Positions 1 through 64,000 of a DNA stretch of 64,000 nt are shown in pieces. Under the pieces are notes generated by a model. That model worked only from the letters and a program-made list of their open reading frames with translations. It searched no databases and was not told the DNA's origin. Source of the DNA: Camarhynchus parvulus (taxonomy: Eukaryota; Chordata; Aves; Passeriformes; Thraupidae); NCBI RefSeq assembly GCF_901933205.1, contig NC_044574.1, forward strand, positions 2,110,501 to 2,174,500. The letters run 5' to 3'. The position numbers and the translations under genes were made by a program. Every line of letters starts with the position of its first letter. Position 1 is the first letter of the stretch.

Positions 1-15462
<15,462 letters not shown>

Positions 15463-15526
15463 GCGGGGCGGCCCCGGGGCCGCGGGCTCGGCCGGGGGGC
15501 GCGGGGGGAACGGGCGGGACGGATCC

Positions 15527-15532
15527 AGTAAA
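15527..15532 (+). terminator. Poly(A) signal variant AGTAAA, CPXM1
   Basis: AGTAAA lies 65 bases past the CPXM1 stop codon, and no AATAAA is closer. AGTAAA is a known weaker variant, so this would give a very short 3' UTR. Confidence 0.5.
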
Positions 15533-15579
15533 GATTGGGTGCGCTGCGGCTGCGAGTGTGCGGGGCTGGAGCGGCGGAG

Positions 15580-15915
15580 GGACCGGGAACGGGAACGGGA
15601 ACGGGAATGGGAACGGGAATGGGAATGGGAATGGGAATGGGAATGGGAAAGAGAACGGGAACAGGACCGGGAATGGGAACGGGACCGGGAATGGGAATGG
15701 GAATGAGACCGGGAACAGGACCGGGAATGGGAACGGGAACGGGACCGGGAACAGGAACCGGGACCGGGAATTGGAACGGGACCGGGAACGGGAACGGGAC
15801 CGGGAACAGGACCAGAAACTGGAATGGGAATGGGACCGGGGCCGAGACCGAGAAAAGGACAGGGAATAGGAACGGGACCGGGACCAGGAAAGGGAACGGG
15901 ACCGGGACCGGGGCT
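15580..15915. repeat. Hexamer array GGGAAC/GGGAAT/GGGACC
   Basis: Just past the CPXM1 poly(A) site. (GGGAAY)n with GGGACC variants. Confidence 0.88.
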
Positions 15916-15954
15916 CGATCCTGCCCCGGCCCCCACCGTGGGAACTCAGCGAGG

Positions 15955-16290
15955 CCACGCCCCTCACCAGGCCACGCCCATTCCCTGCCGGTCAATCGCG
16001 CCGCCGCGGTGAGCCCCGCCCATTCGCTGCTGACCAATAGAAATCCCGCTCAGAACAGCGCCCCTCATGAGGACACGCCTCCTTCCCGTGGCATGCTCCA
16101 TAAGCCACGCCCACTAAGCCACGCCCCTTTCCTGTTGTCGGTGCTCCTGCACTCCTCGAAGGCCCCGCCCCCTTCCTCTATTTGATCATCTGGCCCCGCC
16201 CCTCCCCTCATCTCTGGGCGCCTATTGGCTGCTGTCGGCGGCGGGGGCCAATAGGATGCGAGATTCATGGGCGGCGCGGAGGGGGCGGGG
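15955..16290 (+). promoter_or_regulatory. GC-rich promoter-like block with CCAAT boxes
   Basis: Unlike the repeats on either side, this block is unique sequence. It has CCAAT at 16034-16038, inverted ATTGG at 16224-16228, CCAAT at 16248-16252 and several CCCGCC/CCACGCCC boxes. A good splice donor (CAGG/GTGAGG) follows at 16507. It may drive a 5' untranslated exon of the NAT8-like gene, whose coding exon has an acceptor just before its ATG, or an unrecognised transcript. No TATA box was seen. Confidence 0.5.
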
Positions 16291-16506
16291 CTGGGGGGAC
16301 GCGGATGGGGCTCGGGGACACCGGGGGGACCCCGGGGGGGTCCCGGGACAGCGGGGACCATGGGGACCTCAGCGTGGGGCGGCCCGAGAGTGCTGGGGCT
16401 GCTCCGGGGGCTGCTGGGCCATCAGGGGACCCGGCGGAGTCTGCGGGGCTCGGGGGACCTTGGGGACAATGTCCGGCAGTGCTGTGACAGTGGGGGGGTC
16501 CCCAGG

Positions 16507-18886
16507 GTGAGGGTCCGGGGGTGCCCGGGCTGTGGGGCCATGGAGGCACTGGGAGGGTCCGGGGGGTCCTGGGGGGCACTGGGGGTGTTGGGGCTTTGGG
16601 GACACCGGGAGAGGGTCTGGGTCTGGGGGGGCCATGGGGTCATGGCGGGGGGATCGGGCACCGCCATCAGAGCCAGCACCCCCGAGCCCCCAGGAGATGG
16701 GGGGCAGCGGCGCCCCGAGTCCCGCGGGAAGCTGGGGGAGCACTGCGGGGGTTGTGGGGTACAAAAAAGGGGTTGGGGTGACCCCCCCTGCAGGGTGGGG
16801 GGCTGTGCCCTGCTGGGCTCTGATGCCACCGTGTCCCCCTCCCCAAATGAGGGGCTGGGCCGTTCCTGGGGGTCCCCAGCACCATGGGGGTCCCCAACAC
16901 CCCCATTACACCCCACATGGACGCTCCAGCACTGGCTGGGGGGGCAGCATCACCATGGGGACCCCCCCAGCCCCTGAGTGACCCTGGGGTGACGCTGGAC
17001 AGGGTTTGGGGGGTCCCCACATTGGTGACACCCCCTCTGTGACACCATTGCTGCCCCATGGCCGGGATTTGGGGGTGACAGGGGTCCCGCGCAGTGTCCC
17101 CCCGCCGCTGCCCGGGCCCCTCCGTGCCCTGCGCTCCCCCAAATCCCCCCTCCCCTCCCCGTGACCCCAGAACCTTCCGGGATCTCCTTATGGCATCATC
17201 GGCAGGGGCAGCAGCGCTCCCCGCTCGGCGCCTGCGCCCGCCGCGCCGCCGGAGCCTCCGCGGGCCTCGGCACGGCCCGAACCGGGGGTGCCCCTCACCC
17301 ACCCCCCCATCGCCGTGCTGCCCCCGGAGCCCCCCCAGAACCTGCCGGGCCCCCCACCCCGAGCGCCGCACAACGATGGGCTGAACGCGCCCGGCGTCTC
17401 GCAGGCACAGGCCGGGCTGGGGGTGCGCCAGACAAAGACCCCCCCCCCAAAAAAAAACCAAAAATCCCCTGGGGGTGCTCAGGGGGTCACGGAGCCCCCC
17501 TCGGGCCGCTGAGGGACCCCCGCGTGTCCCCGAGGAGCCGCCGGTCCCGGTTTGAGGAGCGCCAGCGCCGGGAGCAGCAGGTGGGGGGGGCGGCCGGGAG
17601 GGATTTTGGGGAGGGGGGATTGGGGGGCCGGGCACCCCCCGAGCGAAGGGTTTGGGGCATTTTGGGGACCCCCTTGGTGTGCCCAGCGTGGGTGTGCCCC
17701 CCCAAACGCGCGGGGGGGCTGTGCCCGTGTCCCCTCCTGTTCCTCCTGTCCCCTCCTGTCCCTGCTGTCCCTGCTGTCCCCTCCTGTCCCTCCTGTCCCC
17801 TGCTGTCCCCTCCTGTTCCTCCTGTCCCTCCTGTCCCCTGCTGTCCCCTCCTGTCCCTGCTGTCCCTCCTGTCCCTCCTGTCCCTCCTGTCCCTCCTGTC
17901 CCCTGCTGTCCCTCCTGTCCCTGTCCCTCCTGTCCCTCCTGTTCCTCCTGTCCCCTCCTGTCCCTCCTGTCCCCTCCTGTCCCTGCTGTCCCTCCTGTCC
18001 CTCCTGTCCCTCCTGTCCCTCCTGTCCCCTCCTGTTCCTCCTGTCCCCTGCCCGTGTCCCCTCCTGGTCCCCGCTGTCCCCGCTGTCCCCGTGCCCCCCC
18101 GGCCCTTTGCCCCGCTCTGTCACGGGCGCAGCTCGGTGCCCAAAGGTGGCACTGCCCACCTTTGCCCGGGGCGGGTGGTGCGCGGCTCGCGGTGAGTGCC
18201 GGGCTCCCGGGGAGAGCGGGGCACCCCCAGATCCCGCAGCTCTTTCCCTGTGTCCCCCCCACTTTTTCCCCCTTGTTTTTGGGGTACCCTTGGTGGCAGC
18301 GACACGGGCACTGCCCTGACCCCCGTGTGCCATGCCAGGGATGGGTCTGGGGGCACACTGGGGGTCTCTGTGAGGGTTGGCACTGCCCTGACCCCTTGTG
18401 CCACCCCAGGGTGGGTCTGGGGCACAGGGGTGTGAGGGGTTGGCTCTGACCTTTTTTCTACCCGGGGTGGGTCTGGGGGCACACTGGGGGTCTCTGTGAG
18501 GGTTGGCACTGCCCTCACCCCTTGTGCCACCCCAAGGATGGGTCTGGGGGTGTCCATCCATGGCACTGCCCTGACCCCGTGTGCCATGGCCAGGGATGGG
18601 TCTGGGGGCACACCAAGGGTCCCTGTGAGGGTGGGCACTGCCCTGACCCCTTGTGCCACCCCAGGGGCAGATCTCAGGATACTCTGGCTGTCCCTGTGAG
18701 GGCGGGCACTGCCCTGACCCCACTGCCACGGGCCCTGGGGGTCCCCATCCATAGTAGTGCCCTTGTGCCCCCCCAGGGACGGCTCTCAGGACACTCTGCC
18801 TGTCCCTGACCCCCCCGTACCCCCCCAGATCCATTTCTGCCCACCCCCCCATTGCACCCCGCTAACCCCTCTGCGTGCCCCCGCAG
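16507..18886 (+). other. Intergenic or 5' untranslated stretch with proline-rich open segment
   Basis: No recognised gene. From an acceptor-like AG at 17170 one frame stays open to 17512 and reads as proline-rich, codon-like sequence (SPYGIIGRGS, then PPIAVLPPEPPQNLPG). Another frame over 17520-17579 reads SRRSRFEERQRREQQ and ends at a donor-like CAG/GTGGGG. A further donor-like GCG/GTGAGT lies at 18192. The frames do not join simply and I cannot assign a family. The rest is minisatellite: CTGTCCCTCC units at 17720-18110 and a GGGTCTGGGGGCACAC...CACTGCCCTGACCCC unit at 18300-18780. Confidence 0.3.
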
Positions 18887-18894
18887 GTGCCCCC

Positions 18895-19553
18895 ATGGCG
18901 TCGTTCCGCATCCGGCAGTACCAGGAGCAGGACTACGAGGCCGTGCGGGCGCTGTTCGCCCGCGGCATCCTGGAGCACGCCCCGGCCGGCTTCCGGCACA
19001 TTCTGCGGGCGGCGCGGGTGCGCCTGGCGCTGCTGGCCGTCTTCGTGGCGGCGCGGGCGGCCGCGGGCTCCTGGGTGCTGGGGCTGGGCGCGGTGGCGCT
19101 GGCGCTGGTGCTGCTCTGGGTGCTGGTGCGCTCGCTGAGCGCGCGAATACGTCTTGTGGCGCTGGGCACCGACCAATGCGGCGTGCCCGGCGTACCTGCG
19201 CCCCGCCCGACTGCCGCTTCTGGGTGGTCGAGGAGGCCGGAGCCGTGGGCGGGCATGGTGGCGGCGGTGCCCGCGGGCCGTGGCGGCTGGAGCTCAAGAG
19301 GATGTCGGTGAGCCGCGAGCACCGGGGCCGCGGGCTGGCGCGGGCGCTGTGCCGGGAGGTGCTGGCCTTCGCCCGTGCCCGCGGCTACGGCGCCGTGGTG
19401 CTCAGCACCTCCATGGTGCAGGTGGCGGCGCAGCGGCTCTACGAGGGGCAGGGCTTCCGCAGGGTGGGCACCTCGTACCCCTCGCTGCTGGGCACCTTGC
19501 TGAACTTCCAGATCTTTCACTACCGCTGTGAGCTGGGCGATGGAAATAAGTAG
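18895..19553 (+). CDS. NAT8-family N-acetyltransferase, reading frame disrupted
   Basis: Single coding exon: the ATG follows an acceptor at 18885-18886 by eight bases and the stop is at 19551-19553. The start (ASFRIRQYQEQDYEAVRALF) and the hydrophobic segment after it (about residues 40-80) match NAT8/CML enzymes, ER-membrane GNAT acetyltransferases acting on lysines or cysteine conjugates. The C-terminal part holds the acetyl-CoA loop (RMSVSREHRGRGLARALC) and the final strand region. Between about 19140 and 19290 the homology jumps frame several times: EYV in frame 2, GTD in frame 1, AYLR in frame 2, PDCRFWVVEEAG in frame 3, GMVAAVPAG in frame 1, then RLELKRMSV in frame 3. As written it cannot make the whole enzyme, so it is a young pseudogene or, more likely given clean flanks, carries assembly indels. 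Family call is firm; paralog is not. Confidence 0.72.
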
Positions 19554-20069
19554 GGCCCCGGTGGCGTGGCGCCCCAAAGCTGGCACTGCCGTGGCGCCCC
19601 AGCTCCAGCCCTGGCACGGCGCCGTGAGCCCGGGACATGAGGCGTCGCCGTGGCACGCGTGGCGCTGCCGTGGCACCCGAACCCTGGCACCGCCGCTGCC
19701 CGTGAACCCTGGCACTGCTATGACACCCCAAACCCGGCCCCGGGACACCACCCCAGCACTCCGACCCCAATCCTGGCACAGCACCGCGAGCCCAGGACAC
19801 AGAGCACCACCGTGGCACCCCAGCCTGGCACTGCCCTGGCACCGTGACACCGGGATGTGTGGCACTGCCTTGGCACTGTGACACCGGGACGTGTGGCACT
19901 GCCCTGGCACAGTGACACCGGGATGTGTGGCACTGCCCTGGCACCGTGACACCGGGACTCCACCACAGCACTCCGCCCCTGGCACATGAAGCACCGCCAT
20001 GGCACCCCCGATCCCCACCCCGGCACAGGGGGCACCTCCGTGACCCTTCCTGGGTTTCCAGCAGCAGGA

Positions 20070-20075
20070 AATAAA
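20070..20075 (+). terminator. Poly(A) signal AATAAA, NAT8-like gene
   Basis: This is the first AATAAA after the NAT8-like stop, about 520 bases downstream. The 3' UTR between is a GGCACCGTGACACCGGGA-type minisatellite. Confidence 0.6.
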
Positions 20076-20361
20076 GAGAGACCTGTGGGAACAGTGTGTG
20101 TGTGACAAGGGACATCTTGGGGCATGGGGACATCCCCTGAGGGTAAGGGACAGCCTGGGGGACAGCGAACGCCCTGAGGGAGGAGCGATACCTGGGGGGA
20201 CACCTGGGTGGAACAGGGGACATCTTGGGCGACACCTTTGGGGAGATAAGAGGCCTCTTGGGGAATTGGGGACACACTGGGGGACAACGGAGATTTTGGG
20301 GGAGAGAGGAAATCTTTGGGGACAGGCGACAATTCGGGGGACAAGGTCTGTGCCCTCACCC

Positions 20362-20529
20362 AAGATGGCGGCGGTTCCCCTTTCCCACAGCCCTCACCCA
20401 AGATGGCGGCGGTTCCCCTTTCCCACAGCCCTCACCCAAGATGGCGGCGGTTCCCCTTTCTCGCTGCCCTCACTCAAGATGGCGGCTGTTCCCCATTTAC
20501 TTACCCGCGCCCTCACCCAAGATGGCGGC
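20362..20529 (+). promoter_or_regulatory. Array of five YY1-type motifs upstream of VPS16
   Basis: AAGATGGCGGC occurs at 20362, 20400, 20438, 20476 and 20519, spaced 38, 38, 38 and 43 bases, inside a short tandem repeat that also carries GTTCCCC(TTT). The motif is the established YY1 consensus found near start sites of housekeeping genes. The array ends about 130 bases before the VPS16 ATG, so it is promoter or 5' UTR. Confidence 0.75.
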
Positions 20530-20656
20530 GCCCACCCTGGCGTCACGGCGCGACGCGCGGGGCGTGGCGAGCTGAGGGAAGCGCCGGGACCGCCGGGTCC
20601 CGATCCCGGTCCCGGTTCCCCTCGGCCCATCCCGGTTCCCCCGTCCCGGCCGCGCC

Positions 20657-45446
<24,790 letters not shown>

Positions 45447-45449
45447 CCC

Positions 45450-46300
45450 TGGGGACGCACCGGGGACACCGCAGGGACACACTGGGGACACCACCGGGAC
45501 ACCACAGGGACACCACCATGGACATCGCAGGGACATCCCCAGGGACAGCCCAGAGACACCGCAGGGACATTGCAGGGACACCCCCAAGGACACCCCAAGG
45601 ACACCCCCGTGGACACTTCAGGGACACCCCAGGGACAGCCCACGGACACCCCAAGGACACCCCAATGACACCACCAGGGACACCACAGGGACACTGCCAG
45701 GGACACCCCAAGGACACCCCAAGGACACCCCATGGACACCCCAATGACACCACCAGGGACACCACAGGGACACTGCCAGGGACACCCCAAGGACACCCCA
45801 AGGACACCCCATGGACACCCCAATGACACCACCAGGGACACCACAGGGACACTGCCAGGGACACCCCAAGGACACCCCATGGACACCCCATGGACACCCC
45901 AAGGACACCCCATGGACAATTTGGGGACACTCCATGGACAGCCTGGGGACACCCCATGGATGTCCCAGGGCCACCCCATGGACAGCCTGGGGACAGCCCA
46001 TGGATGTCCCAGGGACGCCCCCAGGGACACCCTGGGGACAGCCCAGGACACCCCAAGGTCACCCCATGGACACCCCCATGGACAGCCCAGGGACACCCCA
46101 AGGACACCCCAAGGACACCCCAAGGACACTGCAGGGACACAACCAGGACACCCCGGGGACACCGCATGGACAATTTGGGGACACTCCATAGACGCCCTGG
46201 GGACACCTTCAGGGACAATTTGGGGACACCCCTTGGACAATTTGGGACACTCCATAGACGCCCTGGGGACGCCTCCATGGACACCGCCAGCCCCCCCGGG
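45450..46300. repeat. VPS16: Minisatellite GGGACACCCCAAGGACACCC in VPS16 3' UTR
   Basis: Transcribed 3' UTR array of about 9- to 80-base higher-order units, for example CACCCCAATGACACCACCAG repeated three times at 45658-45850. Confidence 0.88.
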
Positions 46301-46397
46301 TGTCCCTGTCCCCTGGCAGCTGCTCCGGCCGTGTCCCTGCGGGACGGATGGCAGAGGTGGCACCGCTGGGGACAGCGGGGTCCCCTCCTGCCTGCGC

Positions 46398-46403
46398 AAT
46401 AAA
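46398..46403 (+). terminator. Poly(A) signal AATAAA, VPS16
   Basis: First AATAAA after the VPS16 stop, about 950 bases downstream. The 3' UTR from 45447 is mostly a GGGACACCCCAAGGACACC minisatellite. Confidence 0.75.
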
Positions 46404-46529
46404 GAGAAGAGCTCCGTGTCCTGTGTCACCAAGGAGGGCCTGGCGCCTTGGGGACACCGGCATGGGTGGGAGGGGACAGCTGGGGACACAGCGGGGGTTC
46501 AGGAGCGGTTCCAGGGGCCTGGGACGTCA

Positions 46530-46940
46530 CTGGGTGTCCCCAGGGGTCACTTGGGGGGATATTCGGGAGATCATTAGGGGGGCACTGGGGGAGTCGTTGG
46601 GGAGTCCCTGGGGGGGACACTGGGGGGGACATTGGAGGGGTCCGTGGGGACACTAGGGGGGCATTGGGGGTCTCTGGGGGGACATTGGTGGGGTCCTAGG
46701 GGGACATTGGGGGGGCATTGTGAGGGTCCTAATGAGGTCCCAGGGGGACATTGGGGGAGTCCTTGTGGGAACATTGTGGGGGGGTCCCAGGGGACATTGT
46801 GGGGACACTGGGGAGGTCCCAGGGGGGCACTGTGGGACCCTGTGGGGGTCCCCGGGGGACATTGTGGGGACACTGGGGGGATCCCTGGGGGTACATTGGG
46901 TGGGTCCCAGGGGACATTGTGGGGACACTGGGAGGTCCCG
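46530..46940. repeat. Minisatellite GGGGGACATTGTGGGGACAC
   Basis: Between the VPS16 poly(A) site and the IDH3B promoter. G-rich on the plus strand. Confidence 0.85.
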
Positions 46941-46964
46941 TTCCCGCGCTATCTCGCTTGTCCG

Positions 46965-47055
46965 CCAGGGGGCGCCACATGGCCAGCGAGGCCCCGCCCC
47001 TCTGACGTCACACTGCGCCCCGCCCCTTGCCGCGGTGCGCAGTGGGCTCGCAGAG
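46965..47055 (+). promoter_or_regulatory. IDH3B promoter: CRE palindrome and GC boxes
   Basis: Unique GC-rich sequence directly before the IDH3B ATG. It holds a full CRE palindrome TGACGTCA at 47003-47010 and two CCCCGCCCC boxes, with no TATA. The start codon itself lies in GAGATGGCGGC, one mismatch from the YY1 motif seen before VPS16. Confidence 0.65.
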
Positions 47056-61965
<14,910 letters not shown>

Positions 61966-61990
61966 CCTCAGCCCTGCCCCTGGCGACTCC

Positions 61991-61996
61991 AATAAA
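61991..61996 (+). terminator. Poly(A) signal for IDH3B form B
   Basis: AATAAA 25 bases after the exon B stop, about 140 bases from the opposing NOP56 signal. Confidence 0.8.
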
Positions 61997-62136
61997 GTGG
62001 CCTCAGGTGTGACCGTGCTGCTTTCAGTGTCCCCCGGCCCGGGCAGGCTGCTGGTGACAGGGTGACCCCCGTGGGGACAGCCTGGGCACCCCCTGCCCCG
62101 GAGCAGGACAGGAGGGATCAGCAACGACCTCAGCCC

Positions 62137-62142
62137 TTTATT
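62137..62142 (-). terminator. Poly(A) signal for NOP56
   Basis: AATAAA on the minus strand (TTTATT on plus), about 350 bases past the NOP56 stop. The two genes converge here with almost no gap. Confidence 0.75.
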
Positions 62143-62493
62143 GGGGTTTGGGCAGCCCTGCACTGCACAGGCAGGGGGGACACGGCCTGGGGACAGCCCC
62201 ACAGAGCCCGAGGTCCCCAAGGAGGGGACACAGACACAGCCTGGGGACAGGCCCACACAGCCCAGGCCCCAGGGAAGGGGACAGGGGGTGGAAGTTCCAC
62301 TCTGTAAGGCACAGTCCAGGGGCTAATGCTGGCCAGAGGGACTCAGCCGGGCCACCAGGGGCTGGGACACGTTCCAGGTGGCCGTGGTGCCACAGGACAC
62401 AGCCGGGGCCACCCCGGGAGCGGGTGAGTGGCCACTCCTGGCTCCTGCCTGTCCGTCAGTCTGTCAGTCCGTGTGCTGACTGATCTCTGCTCA

Positions 62494-63788
62494 CTAATGC
62501 TCCTCTGAGTCCTGAGCCACTGCCTTCTTCTTCTTCTTCTTTTTCTTCTTCTTTTCCTCCTCCTCCTCCTCCTGCTCAGGCTCTACCACAACTTTCCTTT
62601 TCTTCTTGGGCAATGGCTCCTCCTCTTCCTCCTCCTCCACCCCGTTCTCCTCGGGCTCTGGCTCTGCTTCTGACTCCTCTGGCTGCTGCTGCTTCTTCTT
62701 TTTCTTCTTCTTCTTGGCCCCCACGTCGTTCTCCTGTGGGGAGCCCCCCATCAGCTCTGACCCCATCCTCCCTCCCCTCACGGGGCACAGAGACCCCTCC
62801 AGGACCCCCCAAAGGGTCTCAGCCCCTTCCCCTCACCTCTGTCTCCATCACCGAGTTCTCTGCTGCCTCCTCAGCAGCTGCTGCCAGTGCCTCCAGCCGC
62901 CGCTTCTCCCTCTTCTTCCTCTTCTTCTCCTTCTTCTCCTGCCTCCTCTTCACCTCAGCCACCACCTCGTTGGCCTGGGGACACACAGGGGGACGTGAGC
63001 CAGGGCAGGGTCCCGGGGTTTGTCCCCACACCCGGCCCTGGTCGGATCAGACTCATTAAATCAGTCTTTGGCCTCCATGGTGGGTCAGGATGGCACAGCG
63101 ACATCACCTCCGACAAGGGCCTCACCTTCATCCCCCAGCACCTCAGCATCACCTTCATCACCACAGAATCCATCATCTTCATCCCCCCAGCATCACCTTC
63201 ATCACCACAGAATCTATCATCTTCGCACCTCAGCATCACCTTCATCACCACAGAATCCATCATCTTCATCCCCCCAGCATCACCTTCATCACCACAGGAT
63301 CTCACCATTGTCACCCCAGCACCTCACCATCATCTTCATCACCTCCACCCCACCCTCCATCATCCCAGCACCTCCACCACCCCCAGCATCTCCCATTCAC
63401 AATCTCCATGCTCTAGTACCTCACCACTGCCATCTTCATCTCCCCCAGGACCTCACCTCCATCATCTTCATCGCCCCAACACCTTCATCATGTTCATCTC
63501 AGCACCTCACCTCCATCACCTTCTTCATCCTTCCTGTACCTCACCACCATCTTCATCTCCCTCAAGAGTCACCTCCCCTCCTCCATCTCTCCCACTGCCT
63601 CCATTTGTCACCCTCACCCCTCTTCTTCATCCCTCAGCATCCCCCCCTCCTCCTCCTCCTCCTCACCTCCACCACGGCCTCCTTCATCACCTCCAGGTTC
63701 TTGCGGGGCGGCTCCCCGGTCTCGTAGAAGGCCAAGCGCTCCTCCACCTGCTCCCGCAGCTTGTCCCCAAAGACACTGGTGGGGACCT
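62494..63788 (-). CDS. NOP56: NOP56 nucleolar protein, C-terminal part (5' end outside window)
   Basis: Core protein of box C/D snoRNPs, which guide rRNA 2'-O-methylation in the nucleolus. Three exons are inside the window, in minus-strand order 63788-63667, 62974-62837 and 62733-62494. The first reads [20 protein letters not shown] and [19 protein letters not shown], the end of the conserved Nop domain region. The second is a lysine/glutamate helix ([18 protein letters not shown]). The third is the charged tail with runs of Lys and Glu, ending QDSEEH and TAG at 62494-62496. Such a KKE/D tail is typical of NOP56/NOP58. Orientation tail to tail with IDH3B is as in mammals. The two longer introns each hold a snoRNA. 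Confidence 0.92.
63043..63112 (-). ncRNA. SNORD57: Box C/D snoRNA, SNORD57
   Basis: Minus strand, 70 nt, in a NOP56 intron. It starts CGGAGGTGATGT (C box with the last base changed) and ends AGTCTGATCCG (D box CTGA); CGGA and TCCG form the terminal stem. The inner part GGCCAAAGACTGATTTAATG matches SNORD57 as I remember it, and NOP56 is the known host. SNORD57 guides 2'-O-methylation of 18S rRNA. Confidence 0.8.
63110..63660. repeat. NOP56: Minisatellite CATCACCTTCATCACCACAG in NOP56 intron
   Basis: Pyrimidine/ACC-rich units, regular to about 63310 and then degenerate CTCACCTCCATC. They sit beside SNORD57. Confidence 0.85.
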
Positions 63789-63857
63789 CTGTGGGGAGGG
63801 GACAGGGGGGGCTCAGCACTCACCCTGCACCCCCAAACCCCCCGAGTGCCCCCCGTG

Positions 63858-63933
63858 CTCTGCTCAGCCCACAGGAGTCACCATTCACTGGGGTGAGATG
63901 CTGTTGACGAAAAATGTTCCCATCACAGCAGAG
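63858..63933 (-). ncRNA. Box C/D snoRNA candidate (SNORD86 position)
   Basis: Minus strand, 76 nt, in the NOP56 intron before the EVPTSVFG exon. The ends CTCTGCT and AGCAGAG form a perfect 7-bp terminal stem, enclosing C box GTGATGG (one mismatch to RTGATGA) and D box CTGA. In mammals SNORD86 lies in NOP56 upstream of SNORD57, which fits, but I cannot confirm the identity from memory of its sequence. Confidence 0.65.
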
Positions 63934-64000
63934 CGGCCGTGAACCCCCCTGGTGCCCTCCCCGTGCCCACCTGGGCACCGAGCGGCAGTGCCCACCATGT

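Noticed and set aside
62735..62836. Possible snoRNA in the shortest NOP56 intron
   Set aside because: CTGA and TGATGG strings occur but no terminal stem or properly ordered C and D boxes could be found in about 100 bases.

Overview
The window looks like a GC-rich bird (avian) microchromosome segment, probably passerine. The evidence is five vertebrate genes with short exons, CR1-type LINE 3' ends, ERV-type LTRs with TGTTAG/CTAACA or TGTCAT/ACGACA ends, and introns built almost wholly from tandem minisatellites. Gene names come from recognising the translated exons. The set CPXM1, VPS16, IDH3B and NOP56 also belongs together in mammals (human 20p13), which supports the calls.

Layout. (1) 1-15.5 kb, plus strand: CPXM1, 5' end outside the window; its introns carry about ten different minisatellites. 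(2) 15.5-18.9 kb: GC-rich promoter-like block with CCAAT boxes and an unassigned proline-rich open stretch. (3) 18.9-20.1 kb, plus: an NAT8-family N-acetyltransferase whose frame is broken several times within about 150 bp. (4) 20.3-46.4 kb, plus: complete VPS16, 24 coding exons, 837 residues predicted, preceded by five YY1-type motifs. (5) 46.9-62.0 kb, plus: complete IDH3B with two alternative last exons, each followed by its own AATAAA. (6) 62.1-64 kb, minus: 3' part of NOP56, tail to tail with IDH3B, with two box C/D snoRNAs in its introns.

The genes share no single pathway. VPS16 is the HOPS/CORVET tethering subunit that holds VPS33A. IDH3B is a subunit of mitochondrial NAD-dependent isocitrate dehydrogenase. 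NOP56 is a core box C/D snoRNP protein and hosts snoRNAs of that class. CPXM1 is a secreted discoidin/carboxypeptidase-like protein.

The most unusual observations: the 3' part of VPS16 exon 19 is repeated four more times downstream as 42-bp, in-frame units with AG and GT borders, at the edge of the VPS33A-binding region. The end of exon 18 with its splice donor is also copied twice into the next intron. One CPXM1 exon keeps its length but has its core replaced by sequence resembling the flanking minisatellite. VPS16 also has two introns with U12-type signals. Assembly error in GC-rich repeats is a live alternative for several of these. Long open frames through the minisatellites were treated as artefacts.
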